The translations under genes and the position numbers were made by a program. Source: Anthropogastromicrobium sp050944455 (GTDB lineage: Bacteria; Bacillota; Clostridia; Lachnospirales; Lachnospiraceae). From it: a stretch of DNA of 60,444 bases. The stretch lies in NCBI GenBank assembly GCA_050944455.1, contig JBMNRC010000017.1, forward strand, positions 1-60,444, written 5' to 3'. Shown piece by piece: positions 43,512 through 51,751 of this stretch (the stretch's first letter is position 1; every line of letters begins with the position of its first letter). Below the pieces are notes generated by a model. That model was not told the origin of the DNA, did no database searches, and worked only from the letters and a program-made list of their open reading frames with translations.

Positions 43512-44357
43512 TTATCTGCCGCAAAGTTTCTTGTATTGTTCCTCCAGGTATTCTCTGGCGGGTACGGCGGTGCCCGGTGCGGTATTCTCCAGAAGAACCT
43601 GAATGTAAGGTTTGTACTTCGCCAGGAACGGCAGAAGCACGGAATAGTCCATCACGCCCTCCCCGCAGGCGCACTCCTTCAGAATGCCGTTTTCCATGCG
43701 GAAATCCTTGGCGTGAATGGCGATGATATCCATCCCGCAGAGATCCAGGAAGCTGCCGATCACCTTCTGGTATTCGCGGACATTGCTGCTGTCCAGCAGG
43801 TTGACCGGGTCAAAAATCAGCTGCAGGTTCGGGGAATGGATGGTGTCAAGCACTTTTCTCGCGCGCTGCGCGTTCCAGACGATATGCCGGCACACCGGTT
43901 CGATGGCCACGACTACGCCGAATTTCTCCGCCGTCTCCACCACCGGGCGCAGACGGTCGATAAAAATGGCCAGCGCTTCGTCGCTGCGGGAAAACTCATC
44001 CGGGACATACTCCGCGTTGTAATCCCCGGTCTCGGTCCCGACCATCCCGGCTCCGAGCCAGGAAGCAAACGCGATGTGCCTCCGGTAAACCTCCAGCGTT
44101 TTCTGGTACTCCTTTTCATCAGGCACAGCCAGGTTGTAATAGCAGCCCAGGACGGCGACGTCGACATGGTTCTGCGCGAAGATGCCCTTCATCCAGGAAG
44201 CAAGGCCCGGGGTATAGGTTACGATCCCTGTCGGGATTTCATGAACCGCCTTCGGGACCGCCAGCTGGCAGCAGGTAAAGCCCTCTGCAGCGATCTCCCT
44301 GACCATTCCCTCGAAATTGTCCGCCTTCACATCATGAGCCCGGATTCCGATACGCAT
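43512..44357 (-). CDS. Xylose isomerase-like TIM-barrel sugar isomerase/epimerase
   Basis: A 281-residue protein of the sugar phosphate isomerase/epimerase (AP endonuclease 2) superfamily. Metal-site candidates are the glutamate in VVAIEPVCRH, aspartate in LIFDPVNLLD, histidine in IIAIHAKDFR and glutamate in VLLENT. The first strand is MRIGIRAHDV. The substrate is unknown; inositol- and hexulose-type epimerases are relatives. The start at 44357 has GGGAGG seven bases upstream. It has its own near-consensus promoter with a perfect inverted repeat at the transcription start, so it is an independently controlled gene between recJ and relA. Confidence 0.85.
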   Translation of the reverse strand: MRIGIRAHDVKADNFEGMVREIAAEGFTCCQLAVPKAVHEIPTGIVTYTPGLASWMKGIFAQNHVDVAVLGCYYNLAVPDEKEYQKTLEVYRRHIAFASWLGAGMVGTETGDYNAEYVPDEFSRSDEALAIFIDRLRPVVETAEKFGVVVAIEPVCRHIVWNAQRARKVLDTIHSPNLQLIFDPVNLLDSSNVREYQKVIGSFLDLCGMDIIAIHAKDFRMENGILKECACGEGVMDYSVLLPFLAKYKPYIQVLLENTAPGTAVPAREYLEEQYKKLCGR

Positions 44358-44388
44358 CGCTTTTCCTCCCATTCCCAGAAATGCCGAA

Positions 44389-44415
44389 ATGTCGGAAAGG
44401 GATACTTTCCGACAT
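44389..44415. promoter_or_regulatory. Perfect 11-bp inverted repeat at the +1 region of the TIM-barrel gene
   Basis: ATGTCGGAAAG (44389-44399) and CTTTCCGACAT (44405-44415) are exact complements around a five-base spacer. The predicted transcription start is about 44415, so the repeat is either an operator covering +1 or a stem-loop at the extreme 5' end of the mRNA. It has no T-run and is not a terminator. Confidence 0.7.
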
Positions 44416-44421
44416 TATTAA

Positions 44422-44450
44422 AATATACTGATTTTCTGCTGTTATGTCAA
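44422..44450 (-). promoter_or_regulatory. Near-consensus promoter of the TIM-barrel gene
   Basis: TTGACA (44445-44450) and TATATT (44422-44427) are separated by 17 bases on the minus strand. Confidence 0.8.
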
Positions 44451-44489
44451 CAAATGTACGGTATCCGGAGCCTCCCCGTCCCCGCGCTG

Positions 44490-44582
44490 CTGTCCGCGGG
44501 CTGGCGCGCGCCGGTCAGGCGGCCGGAAGGCGGATTCCTCCCTGCTCCGTGGTTGTCCTGTCCGCGGGCTGGCGCGCGCCGG
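44490..44582. repeat. 25-bp exact direct repeat downstream of recJ
   Basis: The 25-mer beginning CTGTCCGCGGGCTGG occurs at 44490-44514 and 44558-44582, a period of 68. It occupies most of the gap between recJ and the TIM-barrel promoter, where I see no gene. Confidence 0.85.
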
Positions 44583-44659
44583 GCATCCTGTGGCAAACCG
44601 CGCTTTCCGGCCGGATGCCATGCCCATGAAACTGAGGGAATCCGTCTGATTTCCCCGGA

Positions 44660-46450
44660 TCAGTTCCCGATCCTGCAGTAATTCTGGATCACGATCTGCA
44701 GGCTCTTCTTTCCCTGGAACTCATTGATCTGCGGATAATAGGTCACCGCGATATCCATTCCCCGGCCGTTCCCCTGAAATGCCAGCGCCAGCTCGCCCGG
44801 GCCGTACTCGCTGTTCAGGAACGCGATAAAATCGTCCGCGTTTCCGAAGTAAAGCGCGTCGATGCGGACTCCGTTCTGCTCCAGGATCATCTTCAGCATA
44901 TCCTGATTGCGCCCGATCCGCTGCAGTCTGCAGACCCTGCAGTGCTGGACCGCGAACAGCGGCTTTTCGTTGCCCCGGCCGAACGGCTCCAGAACATCCA
45001 GCTGGCTGACGAGTTCCTGCGTGATATACCCGAATGGCATCGCGCAGTCGATCCACACTTTCGGAGTGAGGTCGTCCTCGGTCAGCCGGCACTGTGCCAG
45101 CAGGCGCCGGCGGAGTTCCCCGAGATTTTCCCGCTTCATCGTCAGCCCCGCCGCCATCGCGTGGCCGCCGAACTGCTCGAACAGGTCGCGGCAGGCGGAC
45201 AGTTCCTCGAACATGTTCCAGGCTTCTATGGAGCGGCCCGACGCTTTGATCAGGCCTTTTTTCTTCGCGTTCGCGAAAACCAGGACCGGCCGGTTGTACT
45301 TTTCGCGGATTCTCCCGGCGATGATGCCTGATACGCTCTCGTTGCTGTTCCCGAGGTCCACCAGAAATACCGGGTCGTCCCTCCAGTCGGACCCCTCGAT
45401 GAGTTCGATTGCCCGGTCTGTACCTTCTTTGGTCATATCCTTGCGCTCATTGTTGAGTTCGCGGAGGTCGGCCGCGTACGGGGCCGCCTCTTCCTCGCTC
45501 CCGCTCTGAAGCAGCCGGAACGCCGTCTCCACCGTAGCGAGCCTTCCCGAGGCATTGAAGCTCGGCCCCAGGATAAACCCGATGTGATAGGACTGGATCT
45601 GCTCCGGCGTGAGAGAACACGCTTTGATCAGCGCGAGGAGGCCGGGCCGCCGCGTTTTATGCAGGAGCTTCAGTCCTTCCCTGACGATCACACGGTTTTC
45701 CCCGTCGAGCGGCATGACGTCCGCCACGGTCGCGATCGCCGCGTAATCCAGAAATCCGCACACTTCATCCGCAGGTTTACCGCAGCGCTCGTAAAGGATC
45801 TGGATGAGCTTGTAAGCTACGCCGGTTCCGCAGAGATTTTTGTATGGATACAGGTCATCCTCCTGCCACGGGTCGACCACCGCGTTCGCCTCCGGCAGGC
45901 GGCAGCGCTTCGCGCCTCCGATCTCCTCAAAGGGAATCGCGTGATGGTCGGTGACGATCACGGTCATCCCCATGCGCCTTGCCAGCTCGATCGGACGGAA
46001 AGCCGCGATTCCGTTGTCGCAGGTGAGGATCGTCCGGCAGCCAGCGTCGTAAGCCTGGGTGACGATGCGCTCATTCAAACCGTATCCCTCCAGGATCCGG
46101 TTTGGCGTGAAAATCCGCGGCTTCGCGCCGATGGCCTTCAGGCCTTCGTACAGAATCTCGCCGGAGAAAATACCGTCCACGTCGAAGTCGCTCGCGATGG
46201 CGATGCCGCTGCCTTCCTCCGCCGCGCCGAGCAGCAGGTCCGCCGCGTTGTCCGCGTCAAGCAGCCTGTGCGGATCATTCAGAGAACTGATGTCTCCCTG
46301 CAGATATTCGCGGATCTCATCGTCGCCGACCACGTCCCGGTTGCGCATGATCCGCGCGATCACCGGGTCGATCCCATATCTGGCCGCTATCCCGGTGAAA
46401 TCCGCCTTTTTCGAATAAAGAAGCCATTTTTCTCTCTGTTTTCCCGCCAT
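44660..46450 (-). CDS. recJ: Single-strand DNA-specific exonuclease RecJ
   Basis: A 596-residue DHH-family 5'-3' exonuclease for recombination and base-excision repair. Motif I is SDFDVDG, motif II is TCDNGIAA, and the DHH motif is VTDHHAIP. Further metal and DHHA1 motifs are LDYAAIATVADVMPL, NASGRLAT and EQFGGHAMAAGL. The C-terminal OB-like domain is present. Motif I is slightly unusual in having Val where Ala is common, but all aspartates are kept. It lies 150 bases downstream of ilvB. Confidence 0.95.
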   Translation of the reverse strand: MAGKQREKWLLYSKKADFTGIAARYGIDPVIARIMRNRDVVGDDEIREYLQGDISSLNDPHRLLDADNAADLLLGAAEEGSGIAIASDFDVDGIFSGEILYEGLKAIGAKPRIFTPNRILEGYGLNERIVTQAYDAGCRTILTCDNGIAAFRPIELARRMGMTVIVTDHHAIPFEEIGGAKRCRLPEANAVVDPWQEDDLYPYKNLCGTGVAYKLIQILYERCGKPADEVCGFLDYAAIATVADVMPLDGENRVIVREGLKLLHKTRRPGLLALIKACSLTPEQIQSYHIGFILGPSFNASGRLATVETAFRLLQSGSEEEAAPYAADLRELNNERKDMTKEGTDRAIELIEGSDWRDDPVFLVDLGNSNESVSGIIAGRIREKYNRPVLVFANAKKKGLIKASGRSIEAWNMFEELSACRDLFEQFGGHAMAAGLTMKRENLGELRRRLLAQCRLTEDDLTPKVWIDCAMPFGYITQELVSQLDVLEPFGRGNEKPLFAVQHCRVCRLQRIGRNQDMLKMILEQNGVRIDALYFGNADDFIAFLNSEYGPGELALAFQGNGRGMDIAVTYYPQINEFQGKKSLQIVIQNYCRIGN

Positions 46451-46462
46451 ACCTTTTCCTTC

Positions 46463-46481
46463 TGCGCAAAGTCCCGCCGCG
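46463..46481. repeat. Copy 2 of the dispersed 19-bp element, upstream of recJ
   Basis: TGCGCAAAGTCCCGCCGCG; see the partner at 40516-40534. It forms one arm of a weak hairpin (GTCCCGC ... GCGGGAC) between ilvB and recJ. Confidence 0.45.
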
Positions 46482-46522
46482 GAGCGTGCCTTCCGGCGCG
46501 GCCCGGCAGCGGGACTGCTGCT

Positions 46523-46631
46523 GTTCAGTTTCAGTTTTTCTTTTCTCTCTCCGCGAGGTACCTGTCCTCCCGGAGCCTGGCAAGCTGACCAAAAGTTCAG
46601 TTTCAGTTTTTCTGTTCTCTCTCCGCGAGGT
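46523..46631. repeat. 37-bp duplicate of the ilvB 3' end
   Basis: 46595-46631 contains the last nine codons and stop of ilvB. 46523-46559 repeats it with a single mismatch (T for G), 72 bp further downstream. Shared core: GTTCAGTTTCAGTTTTTCT. Confidence 0.9.
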
Positions 46632-48294
46632 CCTCGGCGTCAAAGCAGTCTTCGATGGAGGCGCCCGGCGCGACCATCGGGAAGACCTTGTCATCCTTGC
46701 CGATCACGGCGTCGATCACCACCGGGATGTTGAGTTCAATCGCTTCCTTCAGGGCGCGGTCAAACTCTTCCTTCGTCGTGACGGTGTACGCCTTCGCTCC
46801 CATGCCCTCGGCAACCTTCGCGTAGTCCACTCGGTCCTCCAGAACCGTCTGTGAATACCGCTTGCCGTAGAACAGGTCCTGCCACTGGCGGACCATGCCC
46901 AGCACATGGTTGTCGAAGATGACTTCGATCACCGGTATATTGTAGCGGGTTGCCGTGGCTATCTCGTTCATGTTCATGCGGAAGCAGCCGTCGCCCGCGC
47001 AGTTGATCACTATTCTGTCCCGGCAGCCGACCTTCGCGCCGATCGCCGCGCCGAGCCCGTAGCCCATGGTTCCGAGCCCTCCGGACGTCAGCAGGGTGCG
47101 CGGCCTGCTGAAGCGGTAATACTGGGCGGCCCACATCTGGTGCTGGCCGACCTCAGTCGCGATGATCGCCTGCCCTTTCGTCTGCTTATAGATCTGTTCT
47201 ACCATGTAGGGGCCGGTCAGGCGGGATCTGTCATAATGCATCGGATTGGCGGCCTCGTAATCTTTCACTTCGGAGACCCACTCTCTGTGATCCTGCTGCC
47301 CGATCATCGCGTTGAGCCGCTTTAAGATCTCGCGGACGTCGCCGATCACGCTGCTCGTGACGCGGATGTTTTTGTTGATTTCGGCCGGGTCGACATCCAG
47401 CTGGAGAATCTTCGCGCCGGACGCGAACGCCTTCGCGTTTCCGTACACTCTGTCGGAGAAGCGGGTGCCGACCGCGATCAGCAGGTCGCATCTGCTCACC
47501 CCGTAGTTGGACGCCTTGGTCCCGTGCATGCCGAGCATGCCGGTGTACCGCGGATCACAGCCGTTGAACGCTCCCTTGCCCATCAGGGTGTCGCACACCG
47601 GGGCGTCGACCAGATCAACGAATTTCGCGAGCTCATCGGAGGCGTTGGAGGAAACCGCGCCGCCGCCGACCAGAATGTAGGGCTTCTTCGCCTTGCCGAT
47701 CATAGCCGCCGCGGTATCCAGCGCGTCTTGCTCAATCGTCTCGGTAACCGGGGGAATCGGCTGCGGGGTTTCGGGTTCATAATCGCACTCCGCGGCCGTG
47801 ACGTCCTTGGTGATATCGATCAGGACCGGGCCTTTCCGCCCCGTGTTGGCGATGCGGAAAGCCCTGCGGATCGTCTGCGCCAGCTTAGTGACGTCCTTGA
47901 CGATGAAGTTGTGCTTGGTGATCGGCATGGTCACGCCGGCGATGTCGATCTCCTGGAAGGAATCCTTGCCGAGCAGGCTTTTCCCGACGTTGCAGGTGAA
48001 CGCGACAACCGGGACGGAATCCATATAAGCGGTCGCGATGCCCGTGACCAGGTTGGTGGCGCCGGGGCCCGAGGTCGCCATGCACACGCCGGTCTTTCCG
48101 GTCGCTCTCGCGTATCCGTCCGCCGCGTGGGCGGCTCCCTGCTCGTGCGAAGTCAGGATGTGCGTGATTTCATCCTTGTGTTTGTATAAAGCGTCATAGA
48201 CATTGAGAATCGCTCCGCCGGGATAGCCGAACACGGTGTCGACTCCCTGCTCTTTGAGACACTGGATCAGAATTTCAGAACCATTTATCCGCAT
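46603..48294 (-). CDS. ilvB: Acetolactate synthase, catalytic subunit
   Basis: A 563-residue ThDP- and FAD-dependent enzyme that condenses pyruvate with pyruvate or 2-oxobutyrate, the first common step to valine, leucine and isoleucine. The N-terminal PYR domain has VFGYPGGAILNVYDAL and the catalytic glutamate in LTSHEQGAAHAADGYARATGKTG. The central FAD domain and C-terminal PP domain follow, with the ThDP/metal motif GDGCFRMNMNEIATATRYN. It is last in leuB-ilvD-ilvB, 19 bases after ilvD. No small regulatory subunit (ilvN/ilvH) is in the window. Its 3' end is duplicated downstream. Confidence 0.96.
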   Translation of the reverse strand: MRINGSEILIQCLKEQGVDTVFGYPGGAILNVYDALYKHKDEITHILTSHEQGAAHAADGYARATGKTGVCMATSGPGATNLVTGIATAYMDSVPVVAFTCNVGKSLLGKDSFQEIDIAGVTMPITKHNFIVKDVTKLAQTIRRAFRIANTGRKGPVLIDITKDVTAAECDYEPETPQPIPPVTETIEQDALDTAAAMIGKAKKPYILVGGGAVSSNASDELAKFVDLVDAPVCDTLMGKGAFNGCDPRYTGMLGMHGTKASNYGVSRCDLLIAVGTRFSDRVYGNAKAFASGAKILQLDVDPAEINKNIRVTSSVIGDVREILKRLNAMIGQQDHREWVSEVKDYEAANPMHYDRSRLTGPYMVEQIYKQTKGQAIIATEVGQHQMWAAQYYRFSRPRTLLTSGGLGTMGYGLGAAIGAKVGCRDRIVINCAGDGCFRMNMNEIATATRYNIPVIEVIFDNHVLGMVRQWQDLFYGKRYSQTVLEDRVDYAKVAEGMGAKAYTVTTKEEFDRALKEAIELNIPVVIDAVIGKDDKVFPMVAPGASIEDCFDAEDLAEREQKN

Positions 48295-48313
48295 TTCAGT
48301 CAGTTCCCTCTCT

Positions 48314-49984
48314 TCACTCTTCCGGATTTTTCAGGATCGCGCCTTTGTCGGCGGAGGTGACGAGCGCCGCGTATCTTGCCAGATACCCGGTGGTTACCCT
48401 CGGCTTTCTCGGCTTCCACTCCGCCCTGCGCTTTGCCAGCTCCTCGTCGGAAACCAGAAGCTCCAGCTTATTCTCCGGGATGTTGATGCTGATGGTATCG
48501 CCCTCGTGCACCAATGCGATCGGGCCTCCGACAGCGGCCTCCGGGGAGACATGCCCGATAGCCGCGCCGCGGGAAGCGCCGGAGAAGCGCCCGTCGGTGA
48601 TCAGGGCGACGGTGGAACCGAGCCCCATGCCGATGATGGCGGAAGTCGGGTTGAGCATCTCTCTCATGCCAGGGCCGCCCTTCGGGCCTTCATATCGGAT
48701 GACTACGACGTCGCCCGGAACAATCTTTCCGCCCTTGATCGCCGCGATGGCGTCCTCCTCGCAGTCGAACACCCTGGCCGGCCCCTGGTGAACCATCATC
48801 TCAGGCGCGACAGCGGATCTCTTGACGATGCCGGAATCCGGGGCAAGGTTGCCGCGGAGCACCGCGATGCCGCCGGTCTCGCTGTACGGGTTGTCGATCG
48901 GGCGGATGACCTCCGGATTGAGGTTCTCGACGTTTTTGATGTTCTCGCCGACGGTCTTTCCGGTGACGGTCATGCAGTCGAGATTGATCAGGTTCTTTTT
49001 GGACAGCTCTTTCATCACGGCATAGACGCCGCCGGCCTCGTTGAGCTGTTCGATGTAGGTGCGGCCCGCCGGCGCCAGATGGCACAGGTTCGGGGTATGG
49101 CTGCTGATCTCGTTGGCCATATCCAGGTTGATGGAAACGCCCGCCTCGTGGGCGATGGCCGGCAGATGAAGCATCGTGTTGGTGGAGCAGCCGAGCGCCA
49201 TATCGACGGTGAGGGCGTTATGGAAAGCGTCCGGCGTCATGATGTCTCTCGGGAGGATATTTCTTTTGAACATTTCCATAACCTGCATGCCCGCGTGCTT
49301 TGCCAGCCTCAGGCGGTCTGAGTAGACTGCCGGAATGGTGCCGTTTCCGCGGAGTCCCATGCCGATGACCTCAGTCAGGCAGTTCATGGAGTTCGCGGTG
49401 TACATGCCTGAGCAGGAGCCGCAGGTCGGGCAGGTTTTTTCCTCGTACTCTTCCAGCTCCTCCTCGCTGATTTTCCCCGCGGTGTAGGCGCCGACCGCCT
49501 CGAACATGGTGGAGAGGCTGGTGCGCTGTCCGTGGATGTGGCCGGCCAGCATCGGGCCGCCGCTCACGAAAACAGTGGGAAGGTTGAGTCTTGCCGCAGC
49601 CATCAGCATGCCCGGGACATTTTTATCGCAGTTCGGCACCATGACGAGCGCGTCAAACTGGTGCGCGATGGCCATGCACTCGATGGAATCCGCGATCAGG
49701 TCGCGGGTGACCAGCGAGTATTTCATGCCGACGTGGCCCATCGCGATGCCGTCGCAGACGGCGATGGCCGGGAACACGACCGGCATGCCGCCGGCTTCGG
49801 CGACGCCGAGTTTAACGGCGTCGACAATCTTGTCGATATTCATATGGCCCGGAACGATCTCGTTGTACGAGCTCACGATACCGACCAGCGGCTTATCCAT
49901 CTCTTCGCGGGTGAATCCGAGCGCGTGGAACAGCGAGCGGTGCGGCGCCTGCTGCGTCCCTTTTTTGACATTGTCACTTTTCAT
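48314..49984 (-). CDS. ilvD: Dihydroxy-acid dehydratase
   Basis: A 556-residue Fe-S enzyme that dehydrates 2,3-dihydroxy acids in valine and isoleucine synthesis. Cluster cysteines are visible in PNCDKNVPGMLMAA and CPTCGSCSGMYTANSMNC. Other family motifs are GSTVALITDGRFSG and GHVSPEAAVGGPIA near the C-terminus. The start has AAAGAGGT upstream. It lies between leuB (102 bases) and ilvB (19 bases) in one operon. Confidence 0.97.
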   Translation of the reverse strand: MKSDNVKKGTQQAPHRSLFHALGFTREEMDKPLVGIVSSYNEIVPGHMNIDKIVDAVKLGVAEAGGMPVVFPAIAVCDGIAMGHVGMKYSLVTRDLIADSIECMAIAHQFDALVMVPNCDKNVPGMLMAAARLNLPTVFVSGGPMLAGHIHGQRTSLSTMFEAVGAYTAGKISEEELEEYEEKTCPTCGSCSGMYTANSMNCLTEVIGMGLRGNGTIPAVYSDRLRLAKHAGMQVMEMFKRNILPRDIMTPDAFHNALTVDMALGCSTNTMLHLPAIAHEAGVSINLDMANEISSHTPNLCHLAPAGRTYIEQLNEAGGVYAVMKELSKKNLINLDCMTVTGKTVGENIKNVENLNPEVIRPIDNPYSETGGIAVLRGNLAPDSGIVKRSAVAPEMMVHQGPARVFDCEEDAIAAIKGGKIVPGDVVVIRYEGPKGGPGMREMLNPTSAIIGMGLGSTVALITDGRFSGASRGAAIGHVSPEAAVGGPIALVHEGDTISINIPENKLELLVSDEELAKRRAEWKPRKPRVTTGYLARYAALVTSADKGAILKNPEE

Positions 49985-50086
49985 GGCTGACCTCTTTTCG
50001 TTTTATCGGTTATTCCGGTTTTTTGTCTTCAGCCCGCTGAAGGTTTTCAGGCGCGGGCAGATGTGTCTTTGCCGGAGGATCCGGCT

Positions 50087-51184
50087 TTACGCTTCGACTT
50101 TCGTGAGCGCGTCCGCGATCAGGTTCCCCATCTCGATGGTCCCGACCTTCGTGCATCCTTCGGACCAGATGTCCGGTGTGCGGTACCCGGCGTCAAGGAC
50201 GTAATCCACAGCCCTCTCCACAAGGGAAGCCTCGGCGTCGAGGCTGAGCGAATACCGGAGGAGCATCGCGGCGGAAAGGATGGTCGCGATCGGGTTCGCG
50301 ATATTCATACCGGCGATGTCAGGGGCGGAACCGTGGGTCGGCTCGTACAGGCCGAGGGATCCGGATCCGAGGCTCGCTGACGGCAACATGCCGATGGAAC
50401 CGGTGATCATGCTGGCTTCATCGGAGAGGATATCCCCGAACATGTTTTCGGTGAGAATGACGTCGAACTGGCCGGGGTTCATGACCAGCTGCATCGCGCA
50501 GTTGTCGACAAGCATGTTGTCGAACTGAACGTCCGGATAGTCTTTCGCGACCTCGGCCGCGACGGCTCTCCACAGCCTGGATGAATCGAGGACATTGGCC
50601 TTGTCGACGGAAGTCACATGCTTCCTTCTCTTTTCCGCGACCTCAAACGCGCGCACCGCTATGCGCCGGATTTCCTCCTCGTTGTAGACGAGCTCGTCGG
50701 TCGCGGTGCGCAGTCCGTCCACCGTCTCGGTTTTGTGCGTTCCGAAGTACAGCCCGCCGGTGAGCTCACGCATGATCACGATATCAAAAGAACTCCCGGA
50801 TACGGATTCTTTGAGCGGGCAGGCGTCCTTCAGCTGACGCATCAGCCTGGCCGGACGCACATTCGCGAACAGGCCAAGGCCCTTGCGGATCGCAAGCAGA
50901 CCCGCCTCCGGCCTGAGGGACGGGGCAGCGTCATACCAGCGGGAGTTTCCCACTTTGCCGCCTACAGCGCCGAGAAGCACGGCGTCGGAAGCCTTCGCTT
51001 TCGCCAGCGTCTCCGCAGTGAGGGGCTCGCCGTAAGCGTCAATCGAACAGCCGCCCATCAGCAGCGTTTCATAAGTAAAGGTGTGCCCGGAGAGTCCGGC
51101 AACACGGTCCAGAACTTTTTTTGCTTCACCGACAATTTCCGGCCCGATTCCGTCGCCCGGGATCAGTGCGATATGATATTCCAT
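50087..51184 (-). CDS. leuB: 3-isopropylmalate dehydrogenase
   Basis: A 365-residue NAD-dependent enzyme that oxidises and decarboxylates 3-isopropylmalate in leucine synthesis. Family motifs are LIPGDGIGPEI, RELTGGLYFG, VDKANVLDSSRLW, NMLVDNCAMQL, ENMFGDILSDEASM and EPTHGSAPDIAG. AGGAGG precedes the ATG. It is first of leuB-ilvD-ilvB. The leucine genes leuA and leuCD are not in the window. Its leader holds a terminator whose stem overlaps the predicted transcription start. Confidence 0.97.
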   Translation of the reverse strand: MEYHIALIPGDGIGPEIVGEAKKVLDRVAGLSGHTFTYETLLMGGCSIDAYGEPLTAETLAKAKASDAVLLGAVGGKVGNSRWYDAAPSLRPEAGLLAIRKGLGLFANVRPARLMRQLKDACPLKESVSGSSFDIVIMRELTGGLYFGTHKTETVDGLRTATDELVYNEEEIRRIAVRAFEVAEKRRKHVTSVDKANVLDSSRLWRAVAAEVAKDYPDVQFDNMLVDNCAMQLVMNPGQFDVILTENMFGDILSDEASMITGSIGMLPSASLGSGSLGLYEPTHGSAPDIAGMNIANPIATILSAAMLLRYSLSLDAEASLVERAVDYVLDAGYRTPDIWSEGCTKVGTIEMGNLIADALTKVEA

Positions 51185-51235
51185 CTGAATGCCTCCTGAA
51201 AACCCGACAAATCATTGAAACTGCATTGAAACTGC

Positions 51236-51266
51236 GAAAAAATACGGCAGACACAAGGTCTGCCGT
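51236..51266 (-). terminator. Terminator in the yerC-leuB gap
   Basis: The stem ACGGCAGAC/GTCTGCCGT (51244-51252 with 51258-51266) with a five-base loop is followed on the minus strand by TATTTTTT. It lies about 95 bases past yerC and 50 before leuB. Confidence 0.85.
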
Positions 51267-51268
51267 CA

Positions 51269-51297
51269 ATGTTAATCCTTTATCGGTTTCTTTTCAA
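51269..51297 (-). promoter_or_regulatory. Promoter of leuB-ilvD-ilvB abutting the terminator stem
   Basis: TTGAAA (51292-51297) and TAACAT (51269-51274) are 17 bases apart on the minus strand. Predicted initiation near 51262 falls inside the first arm of the terminator hairpin. Confidence 0.65.
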
Positions 51298-51361
51298 GTC
51301 TCACACTTTCCTCCGCGAAAGACTCGATAAAGAAAGTCAAAAAACATTAAAATTGATCAAC

Positions 51362-51673
51362 TCATTCCTGATCATCTTCATGATCCGGATGATTTATTCT
51401 CTCAAGTACCATCTTATATGAGTCATTGCCGTAGTTCAGGCTGCGGTTCACCCGGCTGATCGTCGCTGTCGACGCCCCGGTAGCCTCGCTGATCTCCATG
51501 TATGTGCGGCCGCGGGTGAGCTGGAAAGCGACGTCCAGCCTCTGCGCGAGGGACTGAAGCTCATTGACCGTACAGAGATCCTCGAAAAACTGGTAGCATT
51601 CCCCGCGGTTTTTCAGGCTGAGAATAGCGTCAAAAAGGGTATCCACTTCAGGACTGTGTAATTTTTTCTGCAT
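51362..51673 (-). CDS. YerC/TrpR-like DNA-binding protein
   Basis: A 103-residue helical protein of the YerC/YecD group, related to the tryptophan repressor. The helix-turn-helix is RTYMEISEATGASTATISRVNRSL, preceded by NELQSLAQRLDVAFQL. Small effectors for this branch are not established. AGGAGG precedes the ATG. It sits between an arginase-like gene and the leuB operon, with a terminator and new promoter behind it, so control of the operon in trans is possible but unproven. Confidence 0.88.
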   Translation of the reverse strand: MQKKLHSPEVDTLFDAILSLKNRGECYQFFEDLCTVNELQSLAQRLDVAFQLTRGRTYMEISEATGASTATISRVNRSLNYGNDSYKMVLERINHPDHEDDQE

Positions 51674-51751
51674 ATTTCCTCCTGCCTGCGGAACAGCACG
51701 GTTCCGTCAGGCAATCCTAAAACTGCTTTGACTGTGTGCCAGTTTAACACG

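Noticed and set aside
51276..51361. Leader peptide for leuB attenuation (MFFDFLYRVF...)
   Set aside because: It has one leucine only and lies upstream of the better promoter at 51269-51297, so it would not control the hairpin.
51185..51361. T-box or leucine riboswitch ahead of leuB
   Set aside because: No T-box consensus sequence or specifier hairpin could be found, and the leader is too short.
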